This document shows, piece by piece, positions 44,616 to 54,190 of a stretch of DNA of 64,000 bases. Both the position numbers and the translations under genes were made by a program. The notes beneath the pieces are model-generated. The model worked only from the letters and a program-made list of their open reading frames with translations, searched no databases and was not told where the DNA came from. The stretch lies in contig NZ_CDCG01000004.1 in the NCBI RefSeq assembly GCF_000819845.1, positions 186,001 to 250,000 on the forward strand. Reading direction: 5' to 3'. Each line of letters begins with the position of its first letter. Within the stretch, counting starts at the first letter, position 1. The stretch is from Aeromonas enteropelogenes. GTDB taxonomy: Bacteria > Pseudomonadota > Gammaproteobacteria > Enterobacterales > Aeromonadaceae.

Positions 44616-45776
44616 GTGGCCAATCTGGATTTTTTTTCTCTCTACAAGAACATTATTGCGATTCCCTCCATCAGCAGCACGGATCCCAAGTGGGATCAGA
44701 GCAACGAGGCGGTGATCCGGCTGCTGGCGGACTGGTTCACCCAGCTCGGCTTTCGCTGCGAGGTCACCGCCCTGCCTGACTTATCTGGTAACAAGAAGCC
44801 GGGCAAGTTCAACCTGGTGGCGACTTATGGTCAGGGGGAAGGAGGGCTGCTGCTGGCGGGCCACACGGACACTGTGCCATTCGATGAGGGAGGCTGGCGC
44901 AAGGATCCCTTCAAGGTGACTGAAGAGGGCAACCGCCTCTATGGCCTCGGTACCATCGATATGAAGGGCTTCTTTGCCTTTATCGTGGAAGCGCTGAAAG
45001 AGATAGACCTCAAGACTCTCGACAAGCCACTGCGCATTCTGGCGACTGCCGATGAGGAGACCACCATGGCGGGGGCGCGCGCCATCGCGGCGGCGGCCGA
45101 GCTCAAGCCGGACTACGCGGTGATCGGTGAGCCCACCGGTCTGGTGCCCGTGGTGGCCCACAAGGGGCATATGTCGGAGGCGATCCGCATCACGGGCAAG
45201 AGCGGCCACAGCTCGGATCCCGCCAATGGCGTCAATGCGCTGGAGATCATGCATCAGGCCATGGGCCAGGTGCTCAAGCTGCAACACAGCCTGAAGGAGA
45301 AATACGCCGACCATCGCTTTGCGGTGCCCCAGCCGACCCTGAATCTCGGCTACATCCAGGGGGGCGATAGCCCGAACCGTATCTGCGGCTGCTGCGAGCT
45401 GCATATCGACATGCGACCCACCCCGCAGGTCGGCCCCGATGAGTTGATGGGCATGCTGAAAGAGGCGCTCTCCCCCATCGAGATCCATCAGCCGGGCTGC
45501 CTGCACCTGCAGCACCTGCACGAGCCCATCCCCGCCTATGCTTGCGCAGATGACTCGGAGCTGGTGCGCGAAGCCGAGAAGGCGAGCGGCCGGGCCGCCG
45601 AATCCGTGAACTATTGCACCGAGGCCCCCTTCATCCAGCAACTGGGGTGTGAAACCATCGTTCTGGGCCCCGGTCATATCGCCCAGGCGCACCAGCCGGA
45701 TGAGTATCTGGACCTCTCCTTCGTCAAGCCGACCACGGCGGTGCTACAGCACCTGATCCGCCGTTTTTGCCTGTGA
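44616..45776 (+). CDS. argE: Acetylornithine deacetylase
   Basis: Zinc-dependent hydrolase of the M20 family that removes acetate from N-acetylornithine to give ornithine, completing the linear arginine route. It is 386 residues. Metal and catalytic residues lie in [61 protein letters not shown] and the final [16 protein letters not shown] 44616 has a very good AGGAGG site; an in-frame ATG 25 codons upstream overlaps the ARG-box region and adds residues without homology. It is transcribed away from argCBFGH. Confidence 0.96.
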   Translation: MANLDFFSLYKNIIAIPSISSTDPKWDQSNEAVIRLLADWFTQLGFRCEVTALPDLSGNKKPGKFNLVATYGQGEGGLLLAGHTDTVPFDEGGWRKDPFKVTEEGNRLYGLGTIDMKGFFAFIVEALKEIDLKTLDKPLRILATADEETTMAGARAIAAAAELKPDYAVIGEPTGLVPVVAHKGHMSEAIRITGKSGHSSDPANGVNALEIMHQAMGQVLKLQHSLKEKYADHRFAVPQPTLNLGYIQGGDSPNRICGCCELHIDMRPTPQVGPDELMGMLKEALSPIEIHQPGCLHLQHLHEPIPAYACADDSELVREAEKASGRAAESVNYCTEAPFIQQLGCETIVLGPGHIAQAHQPDEYLDLSFVKPTTAVLQHLIRRFCL

Positions 45777-46008
45777 CGGGCACGGCGCAGAGAGCAGAAC
45801 ATTTGTAAGTAAGTTACATAACAAGCCGCGCCTGGAGAGGTGATGGAAATACATGTTCTGAATCGGCCTGTTATTTGACCTTGCGCAGACAATCTGGGTA
45901 GATTGTCACCCTAAGATGACGGAGCATATGTTGTAATCGCACAACAATAAGTGAGGCTGTCATGCACCCCGGGACGGGTGTCAGGCACCAACAAGATAAG
46001 GATGTGGA
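45777..46008 (+). promoter_or_regulatory. ppc upstream region with perfect 8-bp inverted repeat
   Basis: Non-coding. GACAATCT (45888-45895) and AGATTGTC (45900-45907) flank GGGT, a plausible operator or leader hairpin. No terminator for argE is seen. The promoter was not fixed with confidence. Confidence 0.4.
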
Positions 46009-48642
46009 ATGAACGAAAAGTACGCCGCACTACGCGCCAACGTAGGCATGCTGGGTCAACTGCTGGGCAAGTCCATCAAGGATCATCAGGGTCAGGCCTT
46101 CCTCGACAAGATCGAAACCATTCGCCAGCTGGCCAAGTCCTCCCGCAAGGGCAATGAGGCCGATCGGGAACGTCTGCTCGATACCCTGCGCACTCTCTCC
46201 GACGATGAGCTGCTGCCGGTGGCCCGCGCCTTCAGCCAGTTCCTCAATCTGGCCAACGTGGCAGAACAGTTCCACACCATCTCCCGTCGCTGCGAAGAGC
46301 AGACCTGCACCCCGGATCCGCTGGAGCTGATGTTCGACAAGCTCAAGGCGTCCAATCTGTCGCAGGAGGCCATCATCCAGGCGGTGCGCGAGCTGGATAT
46401 CGATCTGGTGCTGACTGCGCACCCCACCGAGGTGACCCGTCGCACCCTGATCCACAAGCATGTGCAACTAAATGACTGCCTCGAGGCCCTGGAGCTCTCC
46501 GACCTGCTGCCCCGTGAGCGGGACAAGATCCTCAATCGCATCGAGCAGCTGATCAATCAGGCCTGGCACACCAACGAGATCCGCGAACAGCGTCCGACGC
46601 CGGTGGACGAAGCCAAGTGGGGCTTTGCCGTGGTAGAAAACAGCCTGTGGCCGGCCATTCCCGAATTCATGCGCAATCTGGACGAGCGCCTGCAACACCA
46701 TCTGGGTGTGCGGCTGCCGTTGGATGCCGCGCCGGTCAAGTTCACCTCCTGGATGGGCGGTGACCGCGACGGCAACCCCTTCGTCACCGCTAAGGTGACC
46801 GCCGAAGTGCTGGAGCTGGGCCGCTGGATGGCGGTGAGCCTGTTCTACAAGGACATCAAGGAGCTCACCTCTGAGCTCTCCATGTCCGACTGCACCGAGG
46901 CCGTACGCGAGCGGGTAGGGGATCATCCCGAGCCCTACCGCGCCCTGGTGCGCGAGCTGCGCGAGGCGCTACGTGAAACCAAGGAGCACCTGACTGCCAA
47001 GGTGCAGGGTCAGGTGAGCGAGAGCCGCGACCTCATCAAAACTACCGCTCAGCTGCGCGAGCCGCTGGAGCTTTGCTACCACTCCCTGCACGCCTGCGGC
47101 ATGGGCAACATCGCCGACGGCATGCTGCTGGACGTGCTGCGCAAGGTCGCCTGCTTCGGCATCCATCTGGTCAAGCTGGACATCCGTCAGGATGGCGAGC
47201 GCCACGGCCAGGTCTTCTCCGAACTGACCCGCTATCTGGGCATGGGTGACTACGCCGAGTGGAGCGAGGATGACAAGCAGGCCTTCCTGCTCAACGAGCT
47301 GAACTCCCGCCGCCCGCTCATCCCCCACGATTGGGAGCCGAGTGCCGAGACCCGCGAGACCCTGGATACCTGCCAGGTGATCGCCGGCCACGACCCGGAT
47401 GCGTTCGGCATCTACATCATCTCCATGGCCGGTGCGCCGTCCGATGTGCTGTCGGTGCAGCTGCTGCTCAAAGAGGCCGGCTGCAAGTTCCGCATGCCGG
47501 TCGCCCCGCTGTTCGAGACCCAGGATGACCTGATGGCGGGCACCGCCGTGATGGCGCGCCTGCTGTCGGTGGACTGGTATCGCGGCTATATCCAGGGTCG
47601 CCAGTACGTGATGATCGGCTACTCCGACTCTGCCAAGGATGCGGGCATGATGGCCGCGGGCTGGGCCCAGTACGCCGCCATGGAGTCTCTGGTGGGGCTG
47701 GCCGAGGCCAACAACATTCGCCTCACCCTGTTCCATGGCCGCGGCGGTACCGTCGGTCGTGGTGGCGCGCCGGCTCACCAGGCGATCCTCTCCCAGCCGC
47801 CGGGATCCCTGCGCGGGGGGCTGCGTACCACAGAGCAGGGGGAGATGATCCGCTTCAAGTTCGGCCTGCCCAAGGTGGCCATCAAGAGCCTGGAGCTCTA
47901 CACCAGCGCCGTGCTGGAGGGGAACCTGCTGCCGCCGCCCAAGCCCAAGGAGTGCTGGCGCGAGGTGATGGAGCAGCTGGCCGCCGACTCCTGCGAACAC
48001 TACCGCAGTATCGTGCGTGGTCATGCGGACTTCGTCCCTTACTTCCGCGCAGCGACGCCGGAGATGGAGCTTGGCAAGCTGCCGCTCGGTTCCCGTCCGG
48101 CCAAACGCAAGCCCAACGGCGGCGTCGAGAGCCTGCGCGCCATTCCGTGGATCTTCGCCTGGACCCAGAACCGCCTGATGTTGCCGGCCTGGCTCGGTGC
48201 CCACAAGGGGCTGCAACAGGCCATCGATGGCGGCAAGCTCGAAGTGCTGGCGGAGATGAGTGCCCAGTGGCCCTTCTTCCGCACCCGTCTCGAGATGCTG
48301 GAGATGGTGTTCCTCAAGGCAGACGCCTGGCTTGCCGAGTATTATGACACCCGTCTGGTGCCCAAAGAGCTGTGGGGCCTTGGCCAGCAGCTGCGTCAGG
48401 AGCTCGCCGAATCCATCGAGGTGGTGCTGAAACTGAGCCCGCGCGGGGATCTGCTGGAGGATCAGCCCTGGATCAAGGAGTCCATCAAGCTGCGCAACCC
48501 CTATACCGACCCGCTCAACGTGCTGCAGGCCGAGCTGCTCAACCGCTCCCGCAACCACCCGGAGACCCTGCACCCCGAGCTGGACAAGGCGCTGATGGTC
48601 ACCATCGCCGGTATCGCCGCAGGTATGCGCAACACCGGTTGA
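46009..48642 (+). CDS. ppc: Phosphoenolpyruvate carboxylase
   Basis: Carboxylates phosphoenolpyruvate to oxaloacetate, refilling the TCA cycle. It is 877 residues, close to E. coli (883). The catalytic His lies in [12 protein letters not shown], the substrate loop in [13 protein letters not shown], the glycine loop in [12 protein letters not shown], and the chain ends in the conserved [22 protein letters not shown] is also typical. ATG 46009 follows AAGGATG. Single gene ended by a terminator. Confidence 0.97.
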   Translation: MNEKYAALRANVGMLGQLLGKSIKDHQGQAFLDKIETIRQLAKSSRKGNEADRERLLDTLRTLSDDELLPVARAFSQFLNLANVAEQFHTISRRCEEQTCTPDPLELMFDKLKASNLSQEAIIQAVRELDIDLVLTAHPTEVTRRTLIHKHVQLNDCLEALELSDLLPRERDKILNRIEQLINQAWHTNEIREQRPTPVDEAKWGFAVVENSLWPAIPEFMRNLDERLQHHLGVRLPLDAAPVKFTSWMGGDRDGNPFVTAKVTAEVLELGRWMAVSLFYKDIKELTSELSMSDCTEAVRERVGDHPEPYRALVRELREALRETKEHLTAKVQGQVSESRDLIKTTAQLREPLELCYHSLHACGMGNIADGMLLDVLRKVACFGIHLVKLDIRQDGERHGQVFSELTRYLGMGDYAEWSEDDKQAFLLNELNSRRPLIPHDWEPSAETRETLDTCQVIAGHDPDAFGIYIISMAGAPSDVLSVQLLLKEAGCKFRMPVAPLFETQDDLMAGTAVMARLLSVDWYRGYIQGRQYVMIGYSDSAKDAGMMAAGWAQYAAMESLVGLAEANNIRLTLFHGRGGTVGRGGAPAHQAILSQPPGSLRGGLRTTEQGEMIRFKFGLPKVAIKSLELYTSAVLEGNLLPPPKPKECWREVMEQLAADSCEHYRSIVRGHADFVPYFRAATPEMELGKLPLGSRPAKRKPNGGVESLRAIPWIFAWTQNRLMLPAWLGAHKGLQQAIDGGKLEVLAEMSAQWPFFRTRLEMLEMVFLKADAWLAEYYDTRLVPKELWGLGQQLRQELAESIEVVLKLSPRGDLLEDQPWIKESIKLRNPYTDPLNVLQAELLNRSRNHPETLHPELDKALMVTIAGIAAGMRNTG

Positions 48643-48687
48643 TGACGCTGGCGACGCGAGCCGCGTTCAGCCAGTTCCCATAATGCC

Positions 48688-48716
48688 AAAGGGCGCCGAC
48701 AAGGCGCCCTTTTCCA
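48688..48716. terminator. Bidirectional terminator after ppc
   Basis: AAAGGGCGCC (48688-48697) pairs with GGCGCCCTTT (48703-48712), followed by TTCC and preceded by A residues. It lies between ppc and the convergent phosphatase gene. Confidence 0.85.
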
Positions 48717-48743
48717 TGTTCAGATGCTGATAAAGTCAGCCTG

Positions 48744-49346
48744 TTACGCAGGCTCAAGCACGGGCGTGCAGTCAACCCGGGTCATGCTTCCCGCTTCGAT
48801 GATGAAGAAGGCATCCTGGGGCAGATCCTGCTGCCAGGTAGCCTCCTCATCGAGCCCGAGCAGCATGCCGCGCAGCACTACGCCGGTCAGGCCGTGGCTC
48901 ACCACCACCACGTCCTCATCCTCTGGCAAGCCGGCCAGCCAGTCGGCCAGGCGGGCCCGCACTCCGTCACACGGTTCGCAGCCGGGGGCCTGCAAGTACC
49001 AGTCACGGCGCTCAAGCAGATCGGGCTGGGCGGTCAGCAAGTCAGGGATGGTGCGCTGCTCCCACTCCCCGAGAGAGAACTCCCGCACCCTGGGCTCAGG
49101 CACTATCTGGTCGGCCGGATAGTCCAGCTCGCCGCAGACGATGGCGGCGGTCTGCATGGCCCGCCCCAGATCGCTGGCATAGACCCGGTAGGGGCGGCCA
49201 GCCAGATGCTGTGCCAGTCGTTGCCCGACACCTCTGGCCTGCGCTTCACCGCGCCCGGTCAATGCCGAGTTGCAATGCCCTTGCAGCTTCTGCTGTGCAT
49301 TGAACAGGGTCTCGCCGTGTCTCAGCACCATGATTCTTCTCGCCAT
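48744..49346 (-). CDS. Histidine-phosphatase-family protein (CobC/GpmB-like)
   Basis: Phosphatase of the phosphoglycerate-mutase-like family, 200 residues. The phospho-histidine motif LRHGET is at residues 8-13, with a second arginine in ASDLGRAMQTA, Glu in LGEWEQRT and the second catalytic His in VVVSHGLTG. The substrate is not determined; CobC (alpha-ribazole phosphatase) and GpmB-type phosphatases are both possible. No cobalamin genes are nearby, so I do not name it. AGGAG precedes ATG 49346. Confidence 0.88.
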   Translation of the reverse strand: MARRIMVLRHGETLFNAQQKLQGHCNSALTGRGEAQARGVGQRLAQHLAGRPYRVYASDLGRAMQTAAIVCGELDYPADQIVPEPRVREFSLGEWEQRTIPDLLTAQPDLLERRDWYLQAPGCEPCDGVRARLADWLAGLPEDEDVVVVSHGLTGVVLRGMLLGLDEEATWQQDLPQDAFFIIEAGSMTRVDCTPVLEPA

Positions 49347-49558
49347 TCACTCCTCCGGCAGTTTTCTTGGGGAGGGAAAAACTACCCCAGGCGCGACGCG
49401 ATGGCAAAAGCGGGATTTTGAGTCAAAACTGACCGCATTCGCTGGCCCGCTCCCGGTGAAACGATGGAGAGTGCCATGTGTGGCAGCCTGCCCCGGCTTG
49501 CATCCCCCGCCATGCAGGCGCAGACTGTCTGGTCTTGTTTTGACTCAAGGCATTTATC

Positions 49559-50026
49559 ATGACTCCTGCCATCAACCTCTTGAAGAAGCTCAAGATCCCC
49601 CACAAGCTCTACCCCTACGAGTGCGAAGCCCACGACGATTTCGGCAAGCATGCCGCGACTCAGCTCGGTCTGCCGGAGGCGCAGGTGTTCAAGACCCTGA
49701 TCGCCCACCACGACAGGCAGGCGGTGGTGGCCATCGTCCCCTCGTCCGGCATGTGCAGCCTGAAACAGCTGGCCAAGGCCACCGGCCTCAAGAAGGTGGA
49801 GATGATGAAGCCGGCGGAGGCGGAGAAGCTGACCGGCTACAAGGTGGGTGGCATCAGCCCGCTGGCCCAGAAGAAGCTGCTGCCTACCGTGCTCGACGAG
49901 TCGGCCATGCAGTTTGACGAGATCCTGGTGAGCGGCGGCAAGCGCGGCCTCTCGGTCGGGGTGGCACCGCAGGATATGCTGCAGCTTCTGAAGTGGATTG
50001 CCGCCCCCATAGGGGAAGAACAGTAA
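49559..50026 (+). CDS. ybaK: YbaK-type Cys-tRNA(Pro)/Cys-tRNA(Cys) deacylase
   Basis: Trans-editing factor that hydrolyses cysteine mischarged onto tRNA-Pro. It is 155 residues. YbaK-family features are the N-terminal MTPAINLLKKLKIPHKLYPYE, the catalytic lysine region VFKTLIA, AIVPSSGMCSLKQLAKATG and the glycine pair GYKVGGISPLAQKK, then SGGKRGLSVGVAPQDM. It is cytoplasmic. Single gene; the promoter was not identified. Confidence 0.94.
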   Translation: MTPAINLLKKLKIPHKLYPYECEAHDDFGKHAATQLGLPEAQVFKTLIAHHDRQAVVAIVPSSGMCSLKQLAKATGLKKVEMMKPAEAEKLTGYKVGGISPLAQKKLLPTVLDESAMQFDEILVSGGKRGLSVGVAPQDMLQLLKWIAAPIGEEQ

Positions 50027-50171
50027 GCGAAGCACCTCGCCCAGAAGGGGCGACCCGGACCGGGTGTCAGGCCAATAGAGGCCCGGGTTGCCATGACGCG
50101 TGGGACAGGGCGGCGATAGAGGGACACCAGTGGCTACACTTGTGGGTGTCTCTCTTGCCAAGGTCCAGTTT

Positions 50172-51056
50172 ATGGTGTTGCCGCGTTTGATGATCGCCTC
50201 CCTGCTCTGCCTGCTGCCGGTGATGGCACAGGCTGCCACCCTTTTCACCTATATAGGCCCGGAGAGCGAGCAGGATCCCCGCACCACCTATGACAGGGAG
50301 CTGCTGCGCCTCGCCCTCGACAAGACCCGCGACACCTTCGGCGACTACGAACTGGTTCCTGCGCCCACCATGACCAAGGCGCGAGCTCGTCTGAGCATGG
50401 ATCTCAATCTGCTGCCCAACCTGATGGTGATGGATAGCTACAGCAGTGCTCGCGAGGGAGAGGGATTGGCCTATGTCCGTTTCCCCATTCACCTTGGTAT
50501 CGTCAGCTACCGGATCTGCTTCGTCAGCCTGCAGCAACAGGCGGCCGTCACCCGGGTGACCAGTCTCAAGGAGCTGCAGTCATTTACTTTCGGTCAGGGC
50601 AAGGGGTGGCTGGATATCGAGATCCTGCGCCGCTCGGGCCTGCAGGTGCTGGAGGTGGATGGTTACGAGAAGCTGTTCAAGATGGTGTCCCGCGGTCGTT
50701 TCGATCTGTTTTGCCGCGGGGTGAGCGAACTGCGCAACGAGTTGCTGACCCATCAGGGGGTGACCGATCTCGCCGTCGATGACAGCCTGTTGCTTTACTA
50801 CCCACTACCACGGGTTTTTTATACCAACGGGAAAAACAGTGAGGCCATCAAGCGGGTCGAACTGGGGTTGCAACTGGCCTGGCAGGATGGCTCGCTGCAG
50901 GCGCTGTGGCGCGGCAGCTTCGGCCCGGCCATCGACTTTGCCAAGCTGCCGCAGCGCCACCTGATCCGGCTGGACAATCCTTTCCTCAAGGGGATCGGTT
51001 TCGATTACCGTCCCTACTTCTACAACCCGATGACGGATCGTTTCGGTGATCAGTGA
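50172..51056 (+). CDS. Periplasmic substrate-binding-protein-like protein (paralog A)
   Basis: Exported protein of 294 residues resembling family 3 amino-acid-type solute-binding proteins. The signal peptide is MVLPRLMIASLLCLLPVMAQAA. The mature chain reads TLFTYIGPESEQDPRTTYDRELLRLALDKT, later GIVSYRICFVS, FGQGKGWLD, GRFDLFCRGVSEL and AWQDGSLQALW, which are shared almost one for one with the gene at 53225. No permease or ATPase genes are adjacent, so it may act as a sensor rather than in import. ATG 50172 gives the best signal peptide; 50100 is in frame. Its last seven bases overlap the end of the convergent LysR gene. Confidence 0.78.
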   Translation: MVLPRLMIASLLCLLPVMAQAATLFTYIGPESEQDPRTTYDRELLRLALDKTRDTFGDYELVPAPTMTKARARLSMDLNLLPNLMVMDSYSSAREGEGLAYVRFPIHLGIVSYRICFVSLQQQAAVTRVTSLKELQSFTFGQGKGWLDIEILRRSGLQVLEVDGYEKLFKMVSRGRFDLFCRGVSELRNELLTHQGVTDLAVDDSLLLYYPLPRVFYTNGKNSEAIKRVELGLQLAWQDGSLQALWRGSFGPAIDFAKLPQRHLIRLDNPFLKGIGFDYRPYFYNPMTDRFGDQ

Positions 51057-51934
51057 GGCTGATGGCGCTCACGGCAGAGCGCCAGCCAGGCCTCGGCAGT
51101 GCGGGAGAGGTAACGTTCCTTCGGCCAGATCACCCCGAGCCGCCAGCTCAGTTCCGGCGCCAGCGGGCGCAGCACCAGCCCGTCCGGGGTCAGTCTGCGG
51201 CAGACCGGTTCGGGCAGGAAGGCCACCCCCATGCCGCTGCGCACCATGGCGATGAGAAAGTCCCACTGGCTGCTGCGGGCCGCTACCTGGGGCTCGAAGC
51301 CGGCCAGCTGGCAGGCCTGCTCCAGCCGCTCGCTCAGGGTGAAGGCCCGGGTGTAGAGCAGAAAGGGCTCATCTTGCAGGGCATCGAGCCGAAGCGGAGC
51401 ATCGCCGTGCCAGCGGGGCAGATCCGGCAACACCACCCGGATCGGATAGCAGTCCAGATCCAGGGTACTGAGGGCAGCTTCCTCCCTGGTCGGCAGCATG
51501 GTGATGGCCAGATCCAGCTCTCCCTCCAGCACCGCCTGTTCGATGCGGCGTCCACCATACTCCACCAGGCTCAGCTCCACGCCGGGATAACGGATCCGAT
51601 AGGCGCGGATCAGATCCGCATAGACATGGCCCACCATGGGGGGAATGCCGAGGGTGAGGCGGCCGTGCTTCAGGCTCTGCAGGTCGGCCAGCTCGTCTTC
51701 CAGCTGCTGCATCTCGGCGAGTATGGTCTGGGCGCGGTTGAACAGCACCTGGCCGCTGTCGGTCAGGGTGAAGCGGCGCCCCTCCCGGTTGAGCAGGGGC
51801 TGGCCCAGCTCCTCCTCCATGTTGCGGATCATCTTGCTGATGGTGGGCTGGGTGACGAACAGCTTTTCCGAGGCGCGGGTGAAACTCTGCTCCCGCACCA
51901 GTTCGACGAAGTAGCGCAGGGCCCGGATATCCAT
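51050..51934 (-). CDS. LysR-family regulator, probably of cidAB
   Basis: Transcription regulator of 294 residues. The winged helix is at 1-65 (MDIRALRYFVELVREQSFTRASEKLFVTQPTISKMIRNMEEELG, in part), followed by the usual effector domain (GIPPMVGHVYADLI, ELDLAITMLP, DFLIAMVRSGMGVAFLP). It is divergent from cidA with 139 bp between, the arrangement of CidR. A 17-bp perfect palindrome lies in that gap. In Gram-positive bacteria CidR responds to acetate or glucose overflow; the signal here is unknown. The 3' end overlaps the binding-protein gene by seven bases. Confidence 0.9.
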   Translation of the reverse strand: MDIRALRYFVELVREQSFTRASEKLFVTQPTISKMIRNMEEELGQPLLNREGRRFTLTDSGQVLFNRAQTILAEMQQLEDELADLQSLKHGRLTLGIPPMVGHVYADLIRAYRIRYPGVELSLVEYGGRRIEQAVLEGELDLAITMLPTREEAALSTLDLDCYPIRVVLPDLPRWHGDAPLRLDALQDEPFLLYTRAFTLSERLEQACQLAGFEPQVAARSSQWDFLIAMVRSGMGVAFLPEPVCRRLTPDGLVLRPLAPELSWRLGVIWPKERYLSRTAEAWLALCRERHQPH

Positions 51935-51977
51935 GGATTTCCCTCTGGTTGGCGTGTGTCTGACCGGGTTATCCTAA

Positions 51978-51994
51978 CATGCCAATTTGGCATG
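51978..51994. promoter_or_regulatory. Perfect 17-bp palindrome, probable LysR-regulator operator
   Basis: CATGCCAATTTGGCATG is a perfect palindrome with a single central base, placed between the divergent LysR and cidA genes. It is the best candidate for the regulator's recognition site. A -10 like TATACT (52039-52044) for cidA follows. Confidence 0.65.
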
Positions 51995-52073
51995 ATTTTG
52001 ATAATTTAAATTCATTTTTTGCAGGTTTACCGTCTCTTTATACTGTGACCCAGTTCACAGAAAGACGACGATA

Positions 52074-52475
52074 ATGAAAGCCCTCTGCATTCGCTGGTTC
52101 CAGACTCCCTTCCAAATCGCCCTGCTGGCCCTTGTCTGGCTGCTGGCCGATACCGCCGTGCGCACCCTGCACATTCCGCTCCCCGCCAACCTCACCGGTA
52201 TGCTGTTGCTGCTGGCCTGCATCCTGCTCGGGGTGGTCAAGGCCGAATGGTTCAGCGCCGGTGCCCGCTGGCTGCTGGCGGAAATGTTGCTGTTCTTCGT
52301 GCCCGCCGTGGTGGCGGTGGTCAACTATCAGGAGCTGCTGTTGCAGGAGGGGTGGCGCATCATGGTGGTGCTGCTGGTCAGCACCACGCTGGTGCTTGGC
52401 ACCACGGCCCTGGTGGTGGACCGGGTCTATCGCCTCGAGCTGAAATTGGCCCGCCGGAGTCGTCGCCATGTCTGA
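52074..52475 (+). CDS. cidA: CidA/LrgA-family holin-like protein
   Basis: Inner-membrane protein of 133 residues with four hydrophobic segments and a basic C-terminus (RLELKLARRSRRHV). It has PANLTGMLLLLACILLG and LLFFVPAVVAVVNY, typical of CidA/LrgA (YohJ-like). Members modulate murein hydrolase activity, overflow metabolism and death or lysis; in Gram-negative bacteria the role is less clear. It overlaps cidB by eight bases and is divergent from its likely LysR regulator. Confidence 0.9.
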   Translation: MKALCIRWFQTPFQIALLALVWLLADTAVRTLHIPLPANLTGMLLLLACILLGVVKAEWFSAGARWLLAEMLLFFVPAVVAVVNYQELLLQEGWRIMVVLLVSTTLVLGTTALVVDRVYRLELKLARRSRRHV

Positions 52476-53157
52476 TACCCTGCTCGGCTTCGTCTGTTTC
52501 GCCCTGACCCTGATCTTCTACTACGCCAGCAAGTGGCTCTATGGCAAAAAGCGCATCCTGCCCCTGATGCCGCTGTTGCTGGCACCCACCCTGCTGGTGG
52601 CGGTGGTCTTGCTGTTCCACATTCCCTACCGGGACTACATGGCCGAATCCCACTGGCTGCTCTGGTTGCTGGGGCCGGCGACCGTGGCCTTTGCGGTGCC
52701 CGTCTACGAGAATCGCCGGCTCATTCGTCGGCACTGGCTCTCTCTTTCGGTGGGGGTGGTGGCCTCCGTCATCATGGCGGTGGGCAGCACCGTCTTGCTG
52801 GCCCGCTGGCTGGATCTCTCTGACATGTTGCAGCGCAGCCTGGCGATGCGCTCCATCACCACTCCGTTTGCGGTGGAGGCGACCCGCGCCATCGGTGGCG
52901 AGAGCGATCTCACCGCCCTGTTCGTGGTGCTGACCGGGGTGATTGGCATGGCGGTCGGCGAGAGCGTGCTCACCGTGCTGGCCATTCGCAGCCGGCTCGG
53001 CAAGGGGGCCGGGTTTGGTGCCTCGGCCCATGGCGCCGGCACCGCCAGGGCTTACCAGATAGGCAATGAGGAAGGGGTGGTCTCCAGCATGGTGATGATG
53101 ATCGCTGGCATGGTCACCGTGCTGCTGGCGCCCCTGCTGGGCAAGATCTTCTGGTAA
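52468..53157 (+). CDS. cidB: CidB/LrgB-family membrane protein
   Basis: Inner-membrane partner of CidA/LrgA, 229 residues with six or seven hydrophobic segments. Typical stretches are LLLGPATVAFAVPVYENRRLI, SITTPFAVEATRAIGGESDLTALFVVLTGVIG and ASAHGAGTARAYQIGNEEGVVSSMVM. Homologues (YohK) act with CidA in murein and metabolite homeostasis. It overlaps the cidA stop. A binding-protein-like gene follows after 67 bp on the same strand and may be cotranscribed. Confidence 0.93.
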   Translation: MSDTLLGFVCFALTLIFYYASKWLYGKKRILPLMPLLLAPTLLVAVVLLFHIPYRDYMAESHWLLWLLGPATVAFAVPVYENRRLIRRHWLSLSVGVVASVIMAVGSTVLLARWLDLSDMLQRSLAMRSITTPFAVEATRAIGGESDLTALFVVLTGVIGMAVGESVLTVLAIRSRLGKGAGFGASAHGAGTARAYQIGNEEGVVSSMVMMIAGMVTVLLAPLLGKIFW

Positions 53158-53224
53158 GGAGAGGCGTGCCTCCTCGGGCAGTACTCGGCGCTACACTCAA
53201 AGCAGTGCGCCCGGGACGAGCCAT

Positions 53225-54124
53225 ATGACCAACCATCGCCTTGCTCTCTGTTGTCTGCTCTTCTGCAGCCTGTTTTTCGCCAGCCCAACCCGGGCTGGCG
53301 ATGTCTTTACCCATATCAGCCCGGAGAGTGAACGGGATATGCGGGCTCTCTATACTCACGACCTGCTGCAACTGGCGCTGGAGAAGACCCGCGATAGCCA
53401 CGGTGATTACGAGCTGCGGCTGGCACCACCGATGAACCGGGTGCGGATGCGCCAAGCTATGAAAGCCAACCTCTATCCCAACCTGTTCGCCTCCGATACC
53501 CCGCAACCGGCGGCGATCAGTGACTCCCTCGATTACGTGCGATTCCCGGTGGAGCTGGGTCTGCTCGGCTATCGCATCTGTTTTGTCAGCCCGCAGCAGG
53601 CACAGGCGGTGGCGAACGTGAGTACCTTGGCCCAGTTGCGGCAGTTTGTGCACGGTCAGGGGCGTGGTTGGCAGGATGTGGCCATTCTGCGCAATGCCGG
53701 CTTGCGGGTGCAGGAGGTCGACAGCTATGAGCGGCTGTTCCGGCTGGTCGCCCGCGGTCGGGTCGATCTGTTTTGCCGCGGGGTGAATGAGGTGTTCATC
53801 GAGCAGGAGCAACACGGGGATCTGCCGGCGCTCACAGTGGATCGACGCTTGGTGCTGCACTATCCCTTCCTCCATCTCTTTTACACCAACAAGGCCAATC
53901 AGGCGGCGATCCAGCGCATCTCGGAGGGGATCCGGCTGGCCTGGCAGGATGGCTCGCTGCAGCGGCTCTGGCTGCATCACTTCAAACCCTCCCTCGACCA
54001 GGCGAAGCTGGATGAGCGGTTGTACTTCGAACTGCCCAATCCCTTGCTCAAGGAGATGGATTTCGACTATCGCGCCTACTACTACGATCCGCTCAAGGGG
54101 CGGTTCGGTCCCGGCTTGCCCTGA
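53225..54124 (+). CDS. Periplasmic substrate-binding-protein-like protein (paralog B)
   Basis: Exported protein of 299 residues, close paralog of 50172-51056. A signal peptide is seen (LALCCLLFCSLFFASPTRA). Shared blocks are THISPESERD, LEKTRDSHGDYEL, GLLGYRICFVSPQQ, GQGRGW, GRVDLFCRGVNE, AWQDGSLQRLW and the final DFDYRAYYYDPLKGRFG. Two cysteines (RICFVS and DLFCRG) occupy the same positions in both copies. No transporter genes are near. Together with paralog A it brackets the LysR-cidAB module, so a link to that module is possible but unproven. Confidence 0.78.
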   Translation: MTNHRLALCCLLFCSLFFASPTRAGDVFTHISPESERDMRALYTHDLLQLALEKTRDSHGDYELRLAPPMNRVRMRQAMKANLYPNLFASDTPQPAAISDSLDYVRFPVELGLLGYRICFVSPQQAQAVANVSTLAQLRQFVHGQGRGWQDVAILRNAGLRVQEVDSYERLFRLVARGRVDLFCRGVNEVFIEQEQHGDLPALTVDRRLVLHYPFLHLFYTNKANQAAIQRISEGIRLAWQDGSLQRLWLHHFKPSLDQAKLDERLYFELPNPLLKEMDFDYRAYYYDPLKGRFGPGLP

Positions 54125-54146
54125 CAGGGGTTGGCAGCCAGCCATG

Positions 54147-54172
54147 AAAAAGGGGAACCTCGCGGTTCCCCT
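54147..54172. terminator. Terminator between binding-protein gene and mutS
   Basis: AGGGGAACC (54151-54159) / GGTTCCCCT (54164-54172) with a TCGC loop. The A run at 54147-54151 makes a T tail for mutS on the minus strand. It may act in both directions. Confidence 0.85.
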
Positions 54173-54190
54173 GTTTGCATTTGTTGCCGG

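Noticed and set aside
46969-48573. Long minus-strand frame over ppc
   Set aside because: ppc is complete and conserved; the antisense product shows no motif.
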